NCBI GenBank assembly: GCA_020247085.1
Contig: JADCJJ010000455.1
Span: forward strand, 1 to 35,979
Source of the DNA: Myxococcaceae bacterium
Lineage (GTDB): Bacteria; Myxococcota; Myxococcia; Myxococcales; Myxococcaceae
Length of the DNA: 35,979 nucleotides
Direction of reading: 5' to 3'
The translations under genes and the position numbers were made by a program. A model generated the notes under the pieces. That model ran no database searches. It was not told the DNA's origin and saw nothing but the letters and a program-made list of their open reading frames with translations. Below, one piece after another: positions 15,794 through 23,658 of the stretch (within the stretch, counting starts at the first letter, position 1; each line of letters starts with the position of its first letter).

Positions 15794-17167
15794 TCACCCG
15801 ACGCGGACGAGGAAGTAGTCCTTCTTGCCGCGTGACAGCAGCAGGTAGCGATCCGACAAGAGCGCCGCGGTGTCGACGCGCCTGGTCGGCTCCGACACCT
15901 TCTCTTTGTTGAGCGCCAGCCCGCTCTGCTGCACCAGCCGGCGCGCCTCGCCTTTCGAGGCGACGAAGCCCGTGAGGTCGGTGACCAGGTCGACGAACGA
16001 GACGCCCTTCGCCAGGGCGTCGCGCGGCACGTCGCGCGACGGCACGTCCCTGAAGATGGCCGCCAGCTGCGCCTCGGTGAGCGACCGGAGCGTCTCGAGC
16101 GTGCCCTTGCCGAAGAGCACCTCGGCGGCCTTCACGGCGAAGTCCACGTCGGCCTTCGAGTGCACCCGCTCGGTGACGTCGTTGGCGAGCGCGCGCTGCA
16201 GGTGGCGGGCTGAAGGCTCCCGCTCGTGCGCGGCGAGGAGCGCGTCGAGCTCGTCCTTCGGGCGCACGGTGAAGATGCGCACCCACTTCGCGGCGTCGGC
16301 GTCGGAGGCGTTGAGCCAGAACTGGTAGAACTCGTAGGGCGAGGTGCGGGCCGGGTCGAGCCAGACGTTCCCGCTCTCGGTCTTCCCGAACTTCGTGCCG
16401 TCGGCCTTGGTGATGAGCTGCGTCGTCAGCGCCCAGGCCTCGCCCTGCCCCTTGCGGCGGATGAGCTCGGTGCCGGTGACGATGTTGCCCCACTGGTCGC
16501 TGCCGCCCATCTGCAGCTGCACGCCGTGGTGCCGCCAGAGGTGGAAGAAGTCGTAGCCCTGCACGAGCTGGTAGCTGAACTCGGTGAAGCTCATGCCCTC
16601 GGTGCCCGAGTCGATGCGCTTCTTCACCGAGTCCTTCGCCATCATGTAGTTGACGGTGAGGTGCTTGCCGACGTCGCGGATGAAGGCGAGGAAGCTCATC
16701 GGCCGGAACCAGTCGGCGTTGTTCACCAGCGTCGCCTGGCCGCCATCGAAGTCGATGAAGCGCGACAGCTGCCGCTGGATGCCGGCGACGTTGGCCTCGA
16801 GCGCGTCCTCGGTCAGCAGGTTGCGCTCGTGCGACTTGCCCGAGGGGTCGCCCACCAGGCCGGTGGCGCCTCCGACGAGCACGAAGGGGTGGTGCCCGGC
16901 GCGCTGAAAGTGGAGCAGCGTCATCACCTGCACGAGGTGCCCGACGCCGAGCGAGTCAGCCGTGGGGTCGAAGCCGATGTACCCCTTGACGCCGGGCTTC
17001 GACAGGAGCGCCTCGGTGCCCGGCATCACGTCGTGCAGCATCTGCCGCCACCGAAGCTCGTCGACGAAGGTGTCGCGGGCGCCGTCGCCGCTCGCACCCG
17101 AGGGCCCGGGCGCGGCCTGGCGGTCGGACAGAGAGGGGGCCGTCGTCGTCGGGTCGTCTGGGCTCAC
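15794..17167 (-). CDS. tyrS: Tyrosyl-tRNA synthetase
   Basis: Class I aminoacyl-tRNA synthetase that charges tRNA-Tyr. The Rossmann core carries [11 protein letters not shown] (68-78, the HIGH-equivalent), the tyrosine-site region VQGYDFFHL with [10 protein letters not shown], and KFGKT (259-263, the KMSKS loop in the form typical of bacterial TyrS). A helical anticodon-binding region and a C-terminal S4 RNA-binding domain follow (about 390-457, ending [10 protein letters not shown]). I take GTG 17167 as start (457 residues), as no later in-frame start retains the conserved LRWRQMLHD helix. This leaves a Pro/Ser/Asp-rich N-terminal extension of about 35 residues not usual for TyrS. No T-box or other leader is visible. 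Confidence 0.95.
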   Translation of the reverse strand: MSPDDPTTTAPSLSDRQAAPGPSGASGDGARDTFVDELRWRQMLHDVMPGTEALLSKPGVKGYIGFDPTADSLGVGHLVQVMTLLHFQRAGHHPFVLVGGATGLVGDPSGKSHERNLLTEDALEANVAGIQRQLSRFIDFDGGQATLVNNADWFRPMSFLAFIRDVGKHLTVNYMMAKDSVKKRIDSGTEGMSFTEFSYQLVQGYDFFHLWRHHGVQLQMGGSDQWGNIVTGTELIRRKGQGEAWALTTQLITKADGTKFGKTESGNVWLDPARTSPYEFYQFWLNASDADAAKWVRIFTVRPKDELDALLAAHEREPSARHLQRALANDVTERVHSKADVDFAVKAAEVLFGKGTLETLRSLTEAQLAAIFRDVPSRDVPRDALAKGVSFVDLVTDLTGFVASKGEARRLVQQSGLALNKEKVSEPTRRVDTAALLSDRYLLLSRGKKDYFLVRVG

Positions 17168-17348
17168 GGGCGTCAGATGTGCCGGCGTCGCGCCCGAGTC
17201 AAGCCGCGCGGCCGGGCCCGGCGCCAGCCCCCCCTCGGGCCCTCTCGTGATGACACGACACGCCCGCGCCGTTGTCGCGTCAGAGGACTCCCGGAGCCGC
17301 GCCCCCGGACCGGCGACGACTCTCCGCACGCGCATGCGCCGCGCGCCG

Positions 17349-17424
17349 CGGCGTGCCCAGCGTCAGAGCGGCCAGCCCCGCGGCCGGAGCGAACGGCGGC
17401 TCGCGCTCGAAGCCGCGCTCCGGG
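17349..17424 (-). pseudogene. Degenerate duplicate of the folK 3' end
   Basis: 76 bp here align without gaps to 17466-17541, inside the 3' end of folK, at 59/76 positions (about 78%). The match includes a perfect 16-bp run and the two copies are offset by 117 bp. Read in the corresponding - strand frame, the copy still gives RGFEREPPFAPAAGL and TLGTP, echoing RRFVLEPLLALAPGL and TLGTP of FolK. It lies beyond the folK stop in the 268-bp gap before tyrS and has no start of its own, so it is probably a decayed tandem copy. Nothing else is recognisable in that gap. Confidence 0.75.
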
Positions 17425-17435
17425 CCGACGGCCCC

Positions 17436-17912
17436 TCAGCGAACGCGCGAGAGCAGCTCGCACAGCGGCGTGCCCAGCGTCGGGTGGACCAGCCCCGGCG
17501 CGAGGGCGAGCAGCGGCTCGAGCACGAAGCGGCGCGCCGGCAGGCCCGGGTGCGGCAGCGTCAGCTCCTCCGTCGCCAGCACCCGGTCGCCGTACAGCAC
17601 GAGGTCGAGGTCGATGAGCCGCGGCGCCCAGCGCGTGGTGACGACGCGGCCCATGTCGGCCTCGAGCTGCTTGAGCGCGCGCAGCAGCGGCAGGGGCTCG
17701 AGCGCCGTCTCGACCTCGGCCACGGTGTTGAGGAAGCCGGGCTGCGGCGTCGGGTCGAGCGGCGGCAGCAGCGCCTCGGTCTCGAGCACCGGCGCCACCG
17801 CGACCACGCGCGTGCCCTCGAGCCCCCCGATGCGGCGCGCGGCCTCGTCGAGGTTGCGCTGGCGGTCGCCCAGGTTCGAGCCCAGCGCGACGAAGGCCCG
17901 CGCCCGCGTCAC
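17436..17912 (-). CDS. folK: 2-amino-4-hydroxy-6-hydroxymethyldihydropteridine pyrophosphokinase
   Basis: 158-residue HPPK, which transfers pyrophosphate from ATP to 6-hydroxymethyl-dihydropterin in folate synthesis. Signatures: ALGSNLGDR (9-17), FLNTV (60-64), the catalytic RWAPRLIDLDL with Mg-binding Asp101 and Asp103, and LPHP (119-122) at the end of the core. The length is normal. It starts at GTG 17912, overlapping the FAH-family gene's stop as GTGA, and is the last gene of the lysine operon. folP and folB are not in the window, so folate genes are dispersed. Confidence 0.95.
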   Translation of the reverse strand: MTRARAFVALGSNLGDRQRNLDEAARRIGGLEGTRVVAVAPVLETEALLPPLDPTPQPGFLNTVAEVETALEPLPLLRALKQLEADMGRVVTTRWAPRLIDLDLVLYGDRVLATEELTLPHPGLPARRFVLEPLLALAPGLVHPTLGTPLCELLSRVR

Positions 17913-18685
17913 CGCCTCACCGGGTTCACCAGCACGCCGAGGCCCTCGAGCTCGACCTCGACGACGTCGCCGTCCTTCATCGGGCCCACGCCCGACGGCG
18001 TGCCCGTCGACACCACGTCACCCGGCAGCAGCGTCATGACCTGCGAGATGAACGCCACCAGCTTCGCCGGCGGGTGCACCATGTCGCTGGTGCGCCCCGA
18101 CTGGCGCTCGACGCCGTTGAGCCTGCAGGTGACGAGCCGGTCGGTGACGTCGAGGCCGCGCACCATCCACGGGCCGCAGCAGGCGAACGTGTCGTAGCTC
18201 TTGGCGCGGGTGTGCTGCACCTCGCGCCGCTGCACGTCGCGAGCGGTGACGTCGTTGAAGCAGGTGACGGCGAAGATGCCGGCGGCGGCCTCGGCCTCGC
18301 TGGCGCGGGTCAGCCGCGCGCCGATGACGAGGGCGAGCTCGGCCTCGTGGTGCACCTCCTGGCTGTCCGGCGGCAGCACGATGGGCGCCAGGTGCGGGTT
18401 GAGCGCCGTCGTGGGCTTCATGAACAGGAGTGGCTCGAGCGGCACGGCCTTGCCCATCTCTTCGGCGTGCTTGCGGTAGTTCTGCCCGATGGCCACCACC
18501 TTCGTCGCCGTCGTCGGCACCAGCCAGCGGGCGCCGTCGAGGGGCACCACCTCGCCGGTGCGGTGCGGCGTCGTCCACGGGGCGTCGGCGAGCAGGTGCG
18601 CGCGCTGCCCCTCGAGCTCGACGAAGCGCGGGCCCGCCGGCGTCTCGACCCGGCCGTAGCGGCGCACGTCAGCTCCCGAGGACAT
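17909..18685 (-). CDS. Fumarylacetoacetate hydrolase (FAH) family protein
   Basis: 258-residue FAH-fold enzyme. The metal site is visible as HHEAELALVIG (Glu114, Glu116) and FNDVTARD (Asp145). Other family marks are GQNYRKHAEE (67-76), PLLFMKP (85-91) and STGTPSGVGP near the C-terminus. Family members hydrolyse acylpyruvates or oxaloacetate or act as hydratases/decarboxylases on 2-oxo acids; the precise substrate is not readable. Its start overlaps dapB by 17 bp and its stop overlaps folK. A housekeeping acylpyruvase/oxaloacetate decarboxylase role would fit its place in an aspartate-derived pathway operon, but that is inference. Confidence 0.88.
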   Translation of the reverse strand: MSSGADVRRYGRVETPAGPRFVELEGQRAHLLADAPWTTPHRTGEVVPLDGARWLVPTTATKVVAIGQNYRKHAEEMGKAVPLEPLLFMKPTTALNPHLAPIVLPPDSQEVHHEAELALVIGARLTRASEAEAAAGIFAVTCFNDVTARDVQRREVQHTRAKSYDTFACCGPWMVRGLDVTDRLVTCRLNGVERQSGRTSDMVHPPAKLVAFISQVMTLLPGDVVSTGTPSGVGPMKDGDVVEVELEGLGVLVNPVRR

Positions 18686-19475
18686 CGCTCATCCCGTAGA
18701 GGCCCGGCGCCCGGCCCTTCACCCAGCGCGCGGCCCGCAGCGCCCCACGGCCGAACTGCTCGCGGCTCGTCGCGCGGTGCGTGAGCTCGATGCGCTCCCC
18801 GTCGCCGAAGAAATAGACGGTGTGCTCGCCGACGACGTCTCCGCCGCGCAGCGTCTGCACGCCGATCTCCTCGCGGCGCCGGGGACCGGTGACGCCGACG
18901 CGTGAGCTGCGAATCACCTCGGGCCGCCGCAGCAGCGCCCGGGCGATCTCGTCGGCCAGCCGCAGCGCCGTGCCGCTCGGCGCGTCCTTCTTGTGGCGGT
19001 GGTGGGCCTCGAGCACGTCGATGTCGAAGTCCTTCCCCAGGCGCGTGGCGAGCTGGGCGGCGAGCTCGATGACCAGGTTCACCCCGATGCTCATGTTCGG
19101 CGACATGACGACGGGCACCACCTTCGCGGCCTCGGCCACCTCGGCCTTCGCCTCGTCTGAGAACCCCGTCGAGCCGACGACGAGCGCCACCTTGTGCCGG
19201 GCGCAGGCACGGGCGTGCTGCACCGAGGCCTCGGGCGTCGTGAAGTCGATCACCACGTCGGCCCGCTCGAGCGCCTCGTCGAGCGACGCCACCACCGGCA
19301 CCTCGAGCTGCCCCAGGTGGCAGGCGAGCCCCACGTCGAGGCCCACGCTCGCGTGGCCCTCTTTCTCGGTGCCGCCGGCGAGGGTGAAGCCGTCGGTGTC
19401 GCGGACGAGCTGCCCCAACATCTGGCCCATGCGGCCCGTGACGCCGGTCACCACGGTGCGAACGTCTGCGCCCAT
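18669..19475 (-). CDS. dapB: 4-hydroxy-tetrahydrodipicolinate reductase
   Basis: 268-residue DapB, which reduces hydroxy-tetrahydrodipicolinate to tetrahydrodipicolinate with NAD(P)H in lysine/diaminopimelate synthesis. The Rossmann motif GVTGRMG (11-17), DFTTPEA (77-83), the GSTGF loop (101-105), SPNMSIGVN (125-133) and the substrate-binding EAHHRHKKDAPSGT (156-169) are all intact. It begins 4 nt after the dapA stop and overlaps the next gene by 17 bp, so expression is coupled. Confidence 0.97.
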   Translation of the reverse strand: MGADVRTVVTGVTGRMGQMLGQLVRDTDGFTLAGGTEKEGHASVGLDVGLACHLGQLEVPVVASLDEALERADVVIDFTTPEASVQHARACARHKVALVVGSTGFSDEAKAEVAEAAKVVPVVMSPNMSIGVNLVIELAAQLATRLGKDFDIDVLEAHHRHKKDAPSGTALRLADEIARALLRRPEVIRSSRVGVTGPRRREEIGVQTLRGGDVVGEHTVYFFGDGERIELTHRATSREQFGRGALRAARWVKGRAPGLYGMSDVLGS

Positions 19476-19479
19476 GACG

Positions 19480-20364
19480 TCAGGCCACCACCCCGAGCTT
19501 CTGGAGCTCGGCCTTGAGCTTGACGGTGTTCGCCTCGGTCATCGGGAAGAGCGGTGGCCGCAGCTCGAGGCCGAAGCGGCCCATGAGGTGCAACGCCATC
19601 TTCACGGGGATGGGGTTCGACTCGCAGAACAGCACCCGGTGCAGCGGCTGGAGCTTGAGCTGCAGCGCGAGCGCCTTCGTCGTGTCCTTTGCCAGCGCCG
19701 CGGCCACGAGGTCGGCCATCAGGCGCGGCACCACGTTCGACGAGACGCTCACCACGCCCCGGCCGCCCGCGGCGATGAAGGGCGCCACCACGAAGTCATC
19801 GCCCGACAGCAGCGTGATGCGGTCGCCCACCTGCTCGTAGACGTCGAGGGTGCGCAGCACGTTGCCCGTGGCCTCCTTGAGCGCCACCACCTCGGGAATG
19901 TCGCAGAGCCGCTTCACCGACTCGGGCAGCAGGTCGACGCCCGTCCGGCCCGGCACGTTGTAGGCCATGATGGGAAAGCCCGGGTGCGCCTTCGCCAGGA
20001 GCCGGTAGTGCTCGACGAGGCCGGCCTGCGTCGGCTTGTTGTAGTACGGCGTGACGACGAGGGCGCCGTCTGCCCCGAGCTCGCGCGCCACCTTCATCGC
20101 CTCGACGCACTCGGCGGTGTTGTTGCTGCCGGCCCCGGCGAACACCTTGACCCGGCCCCGGTTGGCCCGAACGCAGACCTCGATGGCCCGCGCCCGCTCG
20201 GCGGCCGTCATGGTCACCGACTCGCCGGTGGTGCCCATGGGGATGAGCACCGAGGTGCCGTTGGCGATCTGATCGTTCACCAACCACTCGTACGCCGGCT
20301 CGTCGAGCGCGCCGTCCTTGAAGGGCGTGGCCAGCGCCGTCATCGAGCCGGACAGGGTCATCAT
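19480..20364 (-). CDS. dapA: 4-hydroxy-tetrahydrodipicolinate synthase
   Basis: 294-residue TIM-barrel aldolase that condenses pyruvate and aspartate semialdehyde, the committed step to lysine and diaminopimelate. GTTGES (44-49), Tyr135 in AYNVPGR, and Schiff-base Lys163 in ALKEATGN are present at normal spacing. It starts with two adjacent ATGs; the first overlaps the lysA stop (ATGA), and GAGGAGAG upstream inside lysA is a strong ribosome site. The usual feedback site cannot be judged by eye. Confidence 0.97.
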   Translation of the reverse strand: MMTLSGSMTALATPFKDGALDEPAYEWLVNDQIANGTSVLIPMGTTGESVTMTAAERARAIEVCVRANRGRVKVFAGAGSNNTAECVEAMKVARELGADGALVVTPYYNKPTQAGLVEHYRLLAKAHPGFPIMAYNVPGRTGVDLLPESVKRLCDIPEVVALKEATGNVLRTLDVYEQVGDRITLLSGDDFVVAPFIAAGGRGVVSVSSNVVPRLMADLVAAALAKDTTKALALQLKLQPLHRVLFCESNPIPVKMALHLMGRFGLELRPPLFPMTEANTVKLKAELQKLGVVA

Positions 20365-21602
20365 GCGGTCTCTCCTCGCATCAAGTCGGTGAAGGTCTCA
20401 CGCGTCCGGACGACGCGCGCGCGGTCTTCGTCCACCAGCACCTCGGCGGGGCGGGGCCGCGAATTGTACGACGACGACATCGACATGCCGTACGCGCCGG
20501 CGGTCATGATCGCCAGCAGATCGCCCTGAGCGACCGGCGGCAGGCGGCGCGCGTGGCCGAGCACGTCGCTCGACTCGCACACCGGCCCGACGACCTCGAC
20601 GGTGCGCGCCCGGCCCTTGCGGGGCGCCACCGCCCTGATGTCGTGGTGGGCCTCGTAGAGCGCGGGGCGGAGCAGGTCGTTCATGCCCGCGTCGACGATG
20701 ACGAAGTGCTTGGCGGGCGTCTGCTTGCGGTACAGCACGCGCGTCAGCAGCACGCCGGCGTTGGCGACCAGCACGCGGCCGGGCTCGAGCACCAGCGTCG
20801 CGCCGAGGTCCTTCAGCGGCTCGATGACGGCCCGGGCGTAGTCGGCGACGCCGGGCGGGCTCTCGGTCGTGTAGGTGACGCCGAGCCCGCCGCCGACGTC
20901 GAGGTGCGTCAGGGGGAAGCCCTTCGCCTTGAGCTGGCGGTAGAGGCCGCCGACGCGCGTCATCGCCTCGCGCACCGGGCGAGTGTCGGTGAGCTGGCTG
21001 CCGATGTGGCAGTCGAGCCCGCGCGCCACCAGGCCCTCGAGCTTGCGGGAGCGCGCATACAGCGCCATCGCCTCGTCGAAGGGCACGCCGAACTTCGACG
21101 TCTTGAGGCCGGTGGCGATGTACCGGTGCGTCTTCGCGTCGACGTCGGGGTTCACGCGCAGCGCAAAGGGCGCCGCGACCCCGAGCTGACGGCCGACGCG
21201 GGAGAGCGCCTCGAGTTCCTCGGCGCTCTCGACGTTGAACATGAGGATGCCGGCCTTCAGCGCCGCCACCATCTCGGCCTCGGTCTTGCCGACGCCGGCG
21301 AAGACGACCTTGCGCGTGTCTCCGCCGACGCGGCGCACCCGCTCGAGCTCGCCGCCCGACACGATGTCGAAGCCGGCCCCGCCTTTCGCGAAGAGCTTCA
21401 GGACGGCCAGGTTCGAGTTCGCCTTCACCGAGTAGCAGACGAGCGTCGGCACCGCCGCGAAGGCCTCTTGCACCACGCGCAGGTGCCGGGTGAGCGTCGC
21501 GGTCGAGTAGACGTAGGTGGGCGTGCCGACGTCGCGGGCGATGCGCTCGAGCGGCACCGCCTCGCAGCACAGCGCCCCGCCCTTCGCCTCGAAGTGGTTC
21601 AT
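20361..21602 (-). CDS. lysA: Diaminopimelate decarboxylase
   Basis: 413-residue PLP enzyme of fold type III that converts meso-diaminopimelate to lysine. PLP Lys60 (YSVKANSN), HIGSQ (199-203), the glycine-rich DVGGGLG (235-241), EPGR (273-276), catalytic Cys342 in CESSD and the closing GAYGMSMSSSYNSRPRP segment are all present. The start at ATG 21602 overlaps the TGA of the small LptM-like gene by 4 nt. Longer in-frame extensions are not supported by any ribosome site. It is the first large gene of the lysine operon. Confidence 0.97.
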   Translation of the reverse strand: MNHFEAKGGALCCEAVPLERIARDVGTPTYVYSTATLTRHLRVVQEAFAAVPTLVCYSVKANSNLAVLKLFAKGGAGFDIVSGGELERVRRVGGDTRKVVFAGVGKTEAEMVAALKAGILMFNVESAEELEALSRVGRQLGVAAPFALRVNPDVDAKTHRYIATGLKTSKFGVPFDEAMALYARSRKLEGLVARGLDCHIGSQLTDTRPVREAMTRVGGLYRQLKAKGFPLTHLDVGGGLGVTYTTESPPGVADYARAVIEPLKDLGATLVLEPGRVLVANAGVLLTRVLYRKQTPAKHFVIVDAGMNDLLRPALYEAHHDIRAVAPRKGRARTVEVVGPVCESSDVLGHARRLPPVAQGDLLAIMTAGAYGMSMSSSYNSRPRPAEVLVDEDRARVVRTRETFTDLMRGETA

Positions 21603-21739
21603 CGCGGCTCCCGGCAGCACCCGGCGTCGGGGGCCTCGACAGGGGGCTGGGGTGCGCGCTCGAACGGTGGGCGCGGTGGCCCCTTGATGCCGCAGGCGCC
21701 CAGGCCGAGGAGCAGGAGGGTCAGCACGCGTCGCCGCAC
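21599..21739 (-). CDS. LptM-like (YifL-type) small lipoprotein
   Basis: 46-residue predicted lipoprotein that is easily missed. GTG 21739 has AGGA 8 nt upstream. The signal peptide runs VRRR, a Leu/Gly core, then lipobox LGAC. Directly after the cleavage site comes CGIKGPPRPP, matching the CG-x-KGPL-x-x-P signature of LptM/YifL. The tail is Pro-rich and ends with a CCREPR motif. E. coli LptM is an outer-membrane lipoprotein that helps LptD mature; its gene also lies beside a diaminopimelate gene (dapF). Here it overlaps lysA by 4 nt. The two C-terminal Cys are unusual and could take part in disulfide chemistry. Family call good, function by analogy. Confidence 0.8.
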   Translation of the reverse strand: MRRRVLTLLLLGLGACGIKGPPRPPFERAPQPPVEAPDAGCCREPR

Positions 21740-21744
21740 GGCCT

Positions 21745-21798
21745 GCTTCCTGCCGGGAAGCCACCGGCCCTTCAAGCAAGAAGGGTCGCGCCGGTGGC
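21745..21798 (-). promoter_or_regulatory. Overlapping alternative hairpins in the leader of the lysine operon
   Basis: In the mRNA sense, hairpin A (21798-21760) pairs GCCACCGG with CCGGUGGC (8 bp). After a 5-nt one-sided bulge it pairs CCCUUC with GAAGGG (6 bp), with a 6-nt UUGCUU loop. Hairpin B (21761-21745) pairs GCUUCC with GGAAGC around CGGCA, and it contains the AGGA ribosome site of the LptM-like gene. A and B share two bases, so they compete at the junction. This is the shape of a translational switch, though no ligand or peptide leader is evident. A further 5-bp inverted repeat, GTTGG/CCAAC (21824-21840), could be an operator. Confidence 0.55.
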
Positions 21799-21902
21799 CT
21801 CGCGCCAGCGGCCCCGGGGTGACGTTGGCCCTCGCCCAACCGCCCACCTCGCCGCGCGCTCGAGGCGGCCGGCGCCGGGCCCCTTCGTGTTCCAGGAGAG
21901 TC

Positions 21903-23195
21903 GTGAAACAGTGCCTCGCCGTGACGAAGCGACGGGTCCTCGGGGTGCTGGCGCTGGCGCTGCTCGGGCTCTTCGCCTTCGCCTCGGCCGACCGCTGCGG
22001 GCCCTGGCCCGAGGGAGAGCCGGTGCTGAGTGGGGTGACGCGCGGCCGGGGCGAGCTCCAGGTCGGCGCCGCGAAGGTGGCGGTGCAGGTACCGCCGGGG
22101 ACGACCGTCGGCGGCGCGCCGCCGCCCCGCGCGGCCTCGACCGGAGGTGACGCCGTCTTCGCGCGCGCCACCGTCGTCGAGGTGGGTGGCCAGGCCTTCG
22201 CCGTCGTCACCCTCGACGTCCTCCTCGTCACCCAGCCGCTGGTGGCGGCGATTCGCGAGGGCCTCGAGCTGCCCGTCATCGTCACCGCCACCCACACGCA
22301 CTCGTCCGTCGGCCAGTACGACCGACGCCTCGCCGCCCAGGTCGCCTCGCTCGGCGCCTTCGACCCGGCCGTCGAGCAGGTGCTCGTCGACGCGGCCCGC
22401 GCGGCGCTCACCCGCGCGCGCGCGACGAAGGCCCCGGCCCGCCTCGACGCGCGACGCTTCTCGACCGATGCCTTCGTGCGCGCCCGGAGCGGTGACGCCG
22501 TCGACACGCGCGCCATCGAGGTGACGTTCACGAGGGACGGCGCGGCGCCCGTGCGCTGGCTCCTGCTCGCCGCGCACCCCACCCTCACTCCGCGCCGCGG
22601 CGCGACGTTCGACACCGACTGGCCGGGCGCCGTCTCGGCGGCCCTCGAAGCCGACGGCGCCGTCACGCACGTGCTGCAGACAGCCGTCGGCAACGCCTCG
22701 ACGGCCAACGTCTCGACCGAGGCCGACGTCGTCTCGGTCCTCGAGGGCGCCCGCGCGAAGGCCTCGCCCCTGGCCGGCTGCGAGGCGCCGGCCCTGAGCC
22801 TCGCCACGGTGCACCTGCCGCTCCCGCGCCCCGACGGCTCTCGCCTCGCGCCCTGGCCCGCCACCGCTCTCGCCGACAACGCGCTGTGCGCCGCCGCCGA
22901 GCAGGAGGCCGAGCTCACCCTGGTGCACCTGGGCTGCCTGACGCTGCTCGCCCTGCCCCTCGAGCCGACGCAGGCCACCGCGCACGCCCTCGAGCGGCTC
23001 ACCGGCGCCACCCACGTGCTGGCCCTGGCGAACGGCTACCTCGGCTACCTCGAGCCCGTCGAGGTGGCCCGCGCTGGGAAGGGCGAGGCGAAGCGCCAGT
23101 GGTTCGGCGCCGAGCTCTTCGAGCGCGTCGCGAAGGCCGCGCTGCTGGCCGCGATGGGCGCGGACCCCGGAGACGCCCGTGTCGAAGGCCGCTGA
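21903..23195 (+). CDS. Neutral/alkaline ceramidase-like protein (N-terminal-domain type)
   Basis: 430-residue predicted exported or membrane-anchored protein with an N-terminal hydrophobic segment (about 10-29). It resembles the N-terminal catalytic domain of neutral non-lysosomal ceramidases. The zinc motif is VTATHTHSSVGQYD (His131, His133), the next His is in LLAAHPT (His225), then DTDWPG, a GNAS loop at the nucleophile region and ANGYLGYLEPVE near the end. It lacks the C-terminal immunoglobulin-like domain of full-length enzymes (usually about 650 residues). Ceramidases cleave ceramide to sphingosine and fatty acid; myxobacteria make sphingolipids, so the role is plausible. GTG 21903 follows AGGAGAG closely; GTG 21921 is an alternative. 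The last 17 bp overlap the next gene. Confidence 0.75.
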   Translation: MKQCLAVTKRRVLGVLALALLGLFAFASADRCGPWPEGEPVLSGVTRGRGELQVGAAKVAVQVPPGTTVGGAPPPRAASTGGDAVFARATVVEVGGQAFAVVTLDVLLVTQPLVAAIREGLELPVIVTATHTHSSVGQYDRRLAAQVASLGAFDPAVEQVLVDAARAALTRARATKAPARLDARRFSTDAFVRARSGDAVDTRAIEVTFTRDGAAPVRWLLLAAHPTLTPRRGATFDTDWPGAVSAALEADGAVTHVLQTAVGNASTANVSTEADVVSVLEGARAKASPLAGCEAPALSLATVHLPLPRPDGSRLAPWPATALADNALCAAAEQEAELTLVHLGCLTLLALPLEPTQATAHALERLTGATHVLALANGYLGYLEPVEVARAGKGEAKRQWFGAELFERVAKAALLAAMGADPGDARVEGR

Positions 23196-23658
23196 CGCCG
23201 CGCGCGCCCTGCTGGCCGCCGCGCACCAGGGAGCCCTCGCCACACTCGGAGACGACGGGACGCCGTTGTCGACGTTCGTCGCCCTGGCCGACGACGGCCT
23301 CGGGCGACCGCTGCTGCTGCTGTCGGGCCTCTCGGAGCACACGCGCAACCTGCGCGCGCGGCCCCGCGCCTCGGTGCTGGTCTGGGCCGACGAGGCCGGC
23401 GCCGGCGGCCCGATGGACCGCGCGCGGGTGACCCTCTCTGGCACCGTCACGTTCCTCGAGGGCGACGTGGGGGGGCGCGCCAGGGCGCGGTTCGTCGCCG
23501 TCAACCCCGACGCTGCCCGCTACGCCGCGCTCCCCGACTTCTCGCCCGCGAGGCTCGAGCCCGACGTGGTGCGCTTCGTCGGAGGCTTCGCGCGGGCCGG
23601 GTCGATCGAGCTCGACGAGTACCTGGGCGGGGCCCCGGCGCCGTCGCCGACGTCGTGA
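23179..23658 (+). CDS. Pyridoxamine-5'-phosphate-oxidase-like FMN split-barrel protein (HugZ-like)
   Basis: 159-residue protein with the split-barrel fold: QGALATLGDDGTPLSTFVAL, LLLLSGLSEHTRNLRARPRASVLVW, ARVTLSGTVTFLE, then a helical RARARFVAVNPDAARYAALPDF and an FVGGFARAGSIELDEYL strand. These are the marks of the HugZ-like branch, whose members bind FMN or heme; some degrade heme. The C-terminal loop used for heme ligation in HugZ is not clear, so a flavin protein of unknown substrate is safer. Start GTG 23179 has GGAG upstream and overlaps the ceramidase-like gene by 17 bp, so the two are co-translated. Confidence 0.85.
   Translation: MSKAADAARALLAAAHQGALATLGDDGTPLSTFVALADDGLGRPLLLLSGLSEHTRNLRARPRASVLVWADEAGAGGPMDRARVTLSGTVTFLEGDVGGRARARFVAVNPDAARYAALPDFSPARLEPDVVRFVGGFARAGSIELDEYLGGAPAPSPTS

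Noticed and set aside
17168-17335. Longer TyrS N-terminus starting at 17335
   Set aside because: The extra 56 residues are Arg/Pro/Ala-rich with no TyrS similarity; GTG 17167 already leaves an extension.
20553-21902. Long + strand open frame upstream of the ceramidase-like gene, which would extend it by 450 residues
   Set aside because: This part is the antisense of lysA and its leader. The sequence is His/Arg/Val-rich with no domain, and GTG 21903 has an AGGAGAG site and a signal-like segment.
21740-21902. Lysine (L-box) riboswitch
   Set aside because: The leader is too short and lacks the five-helix core and conserved purine-rich junction; only the competing hairpins are supported.
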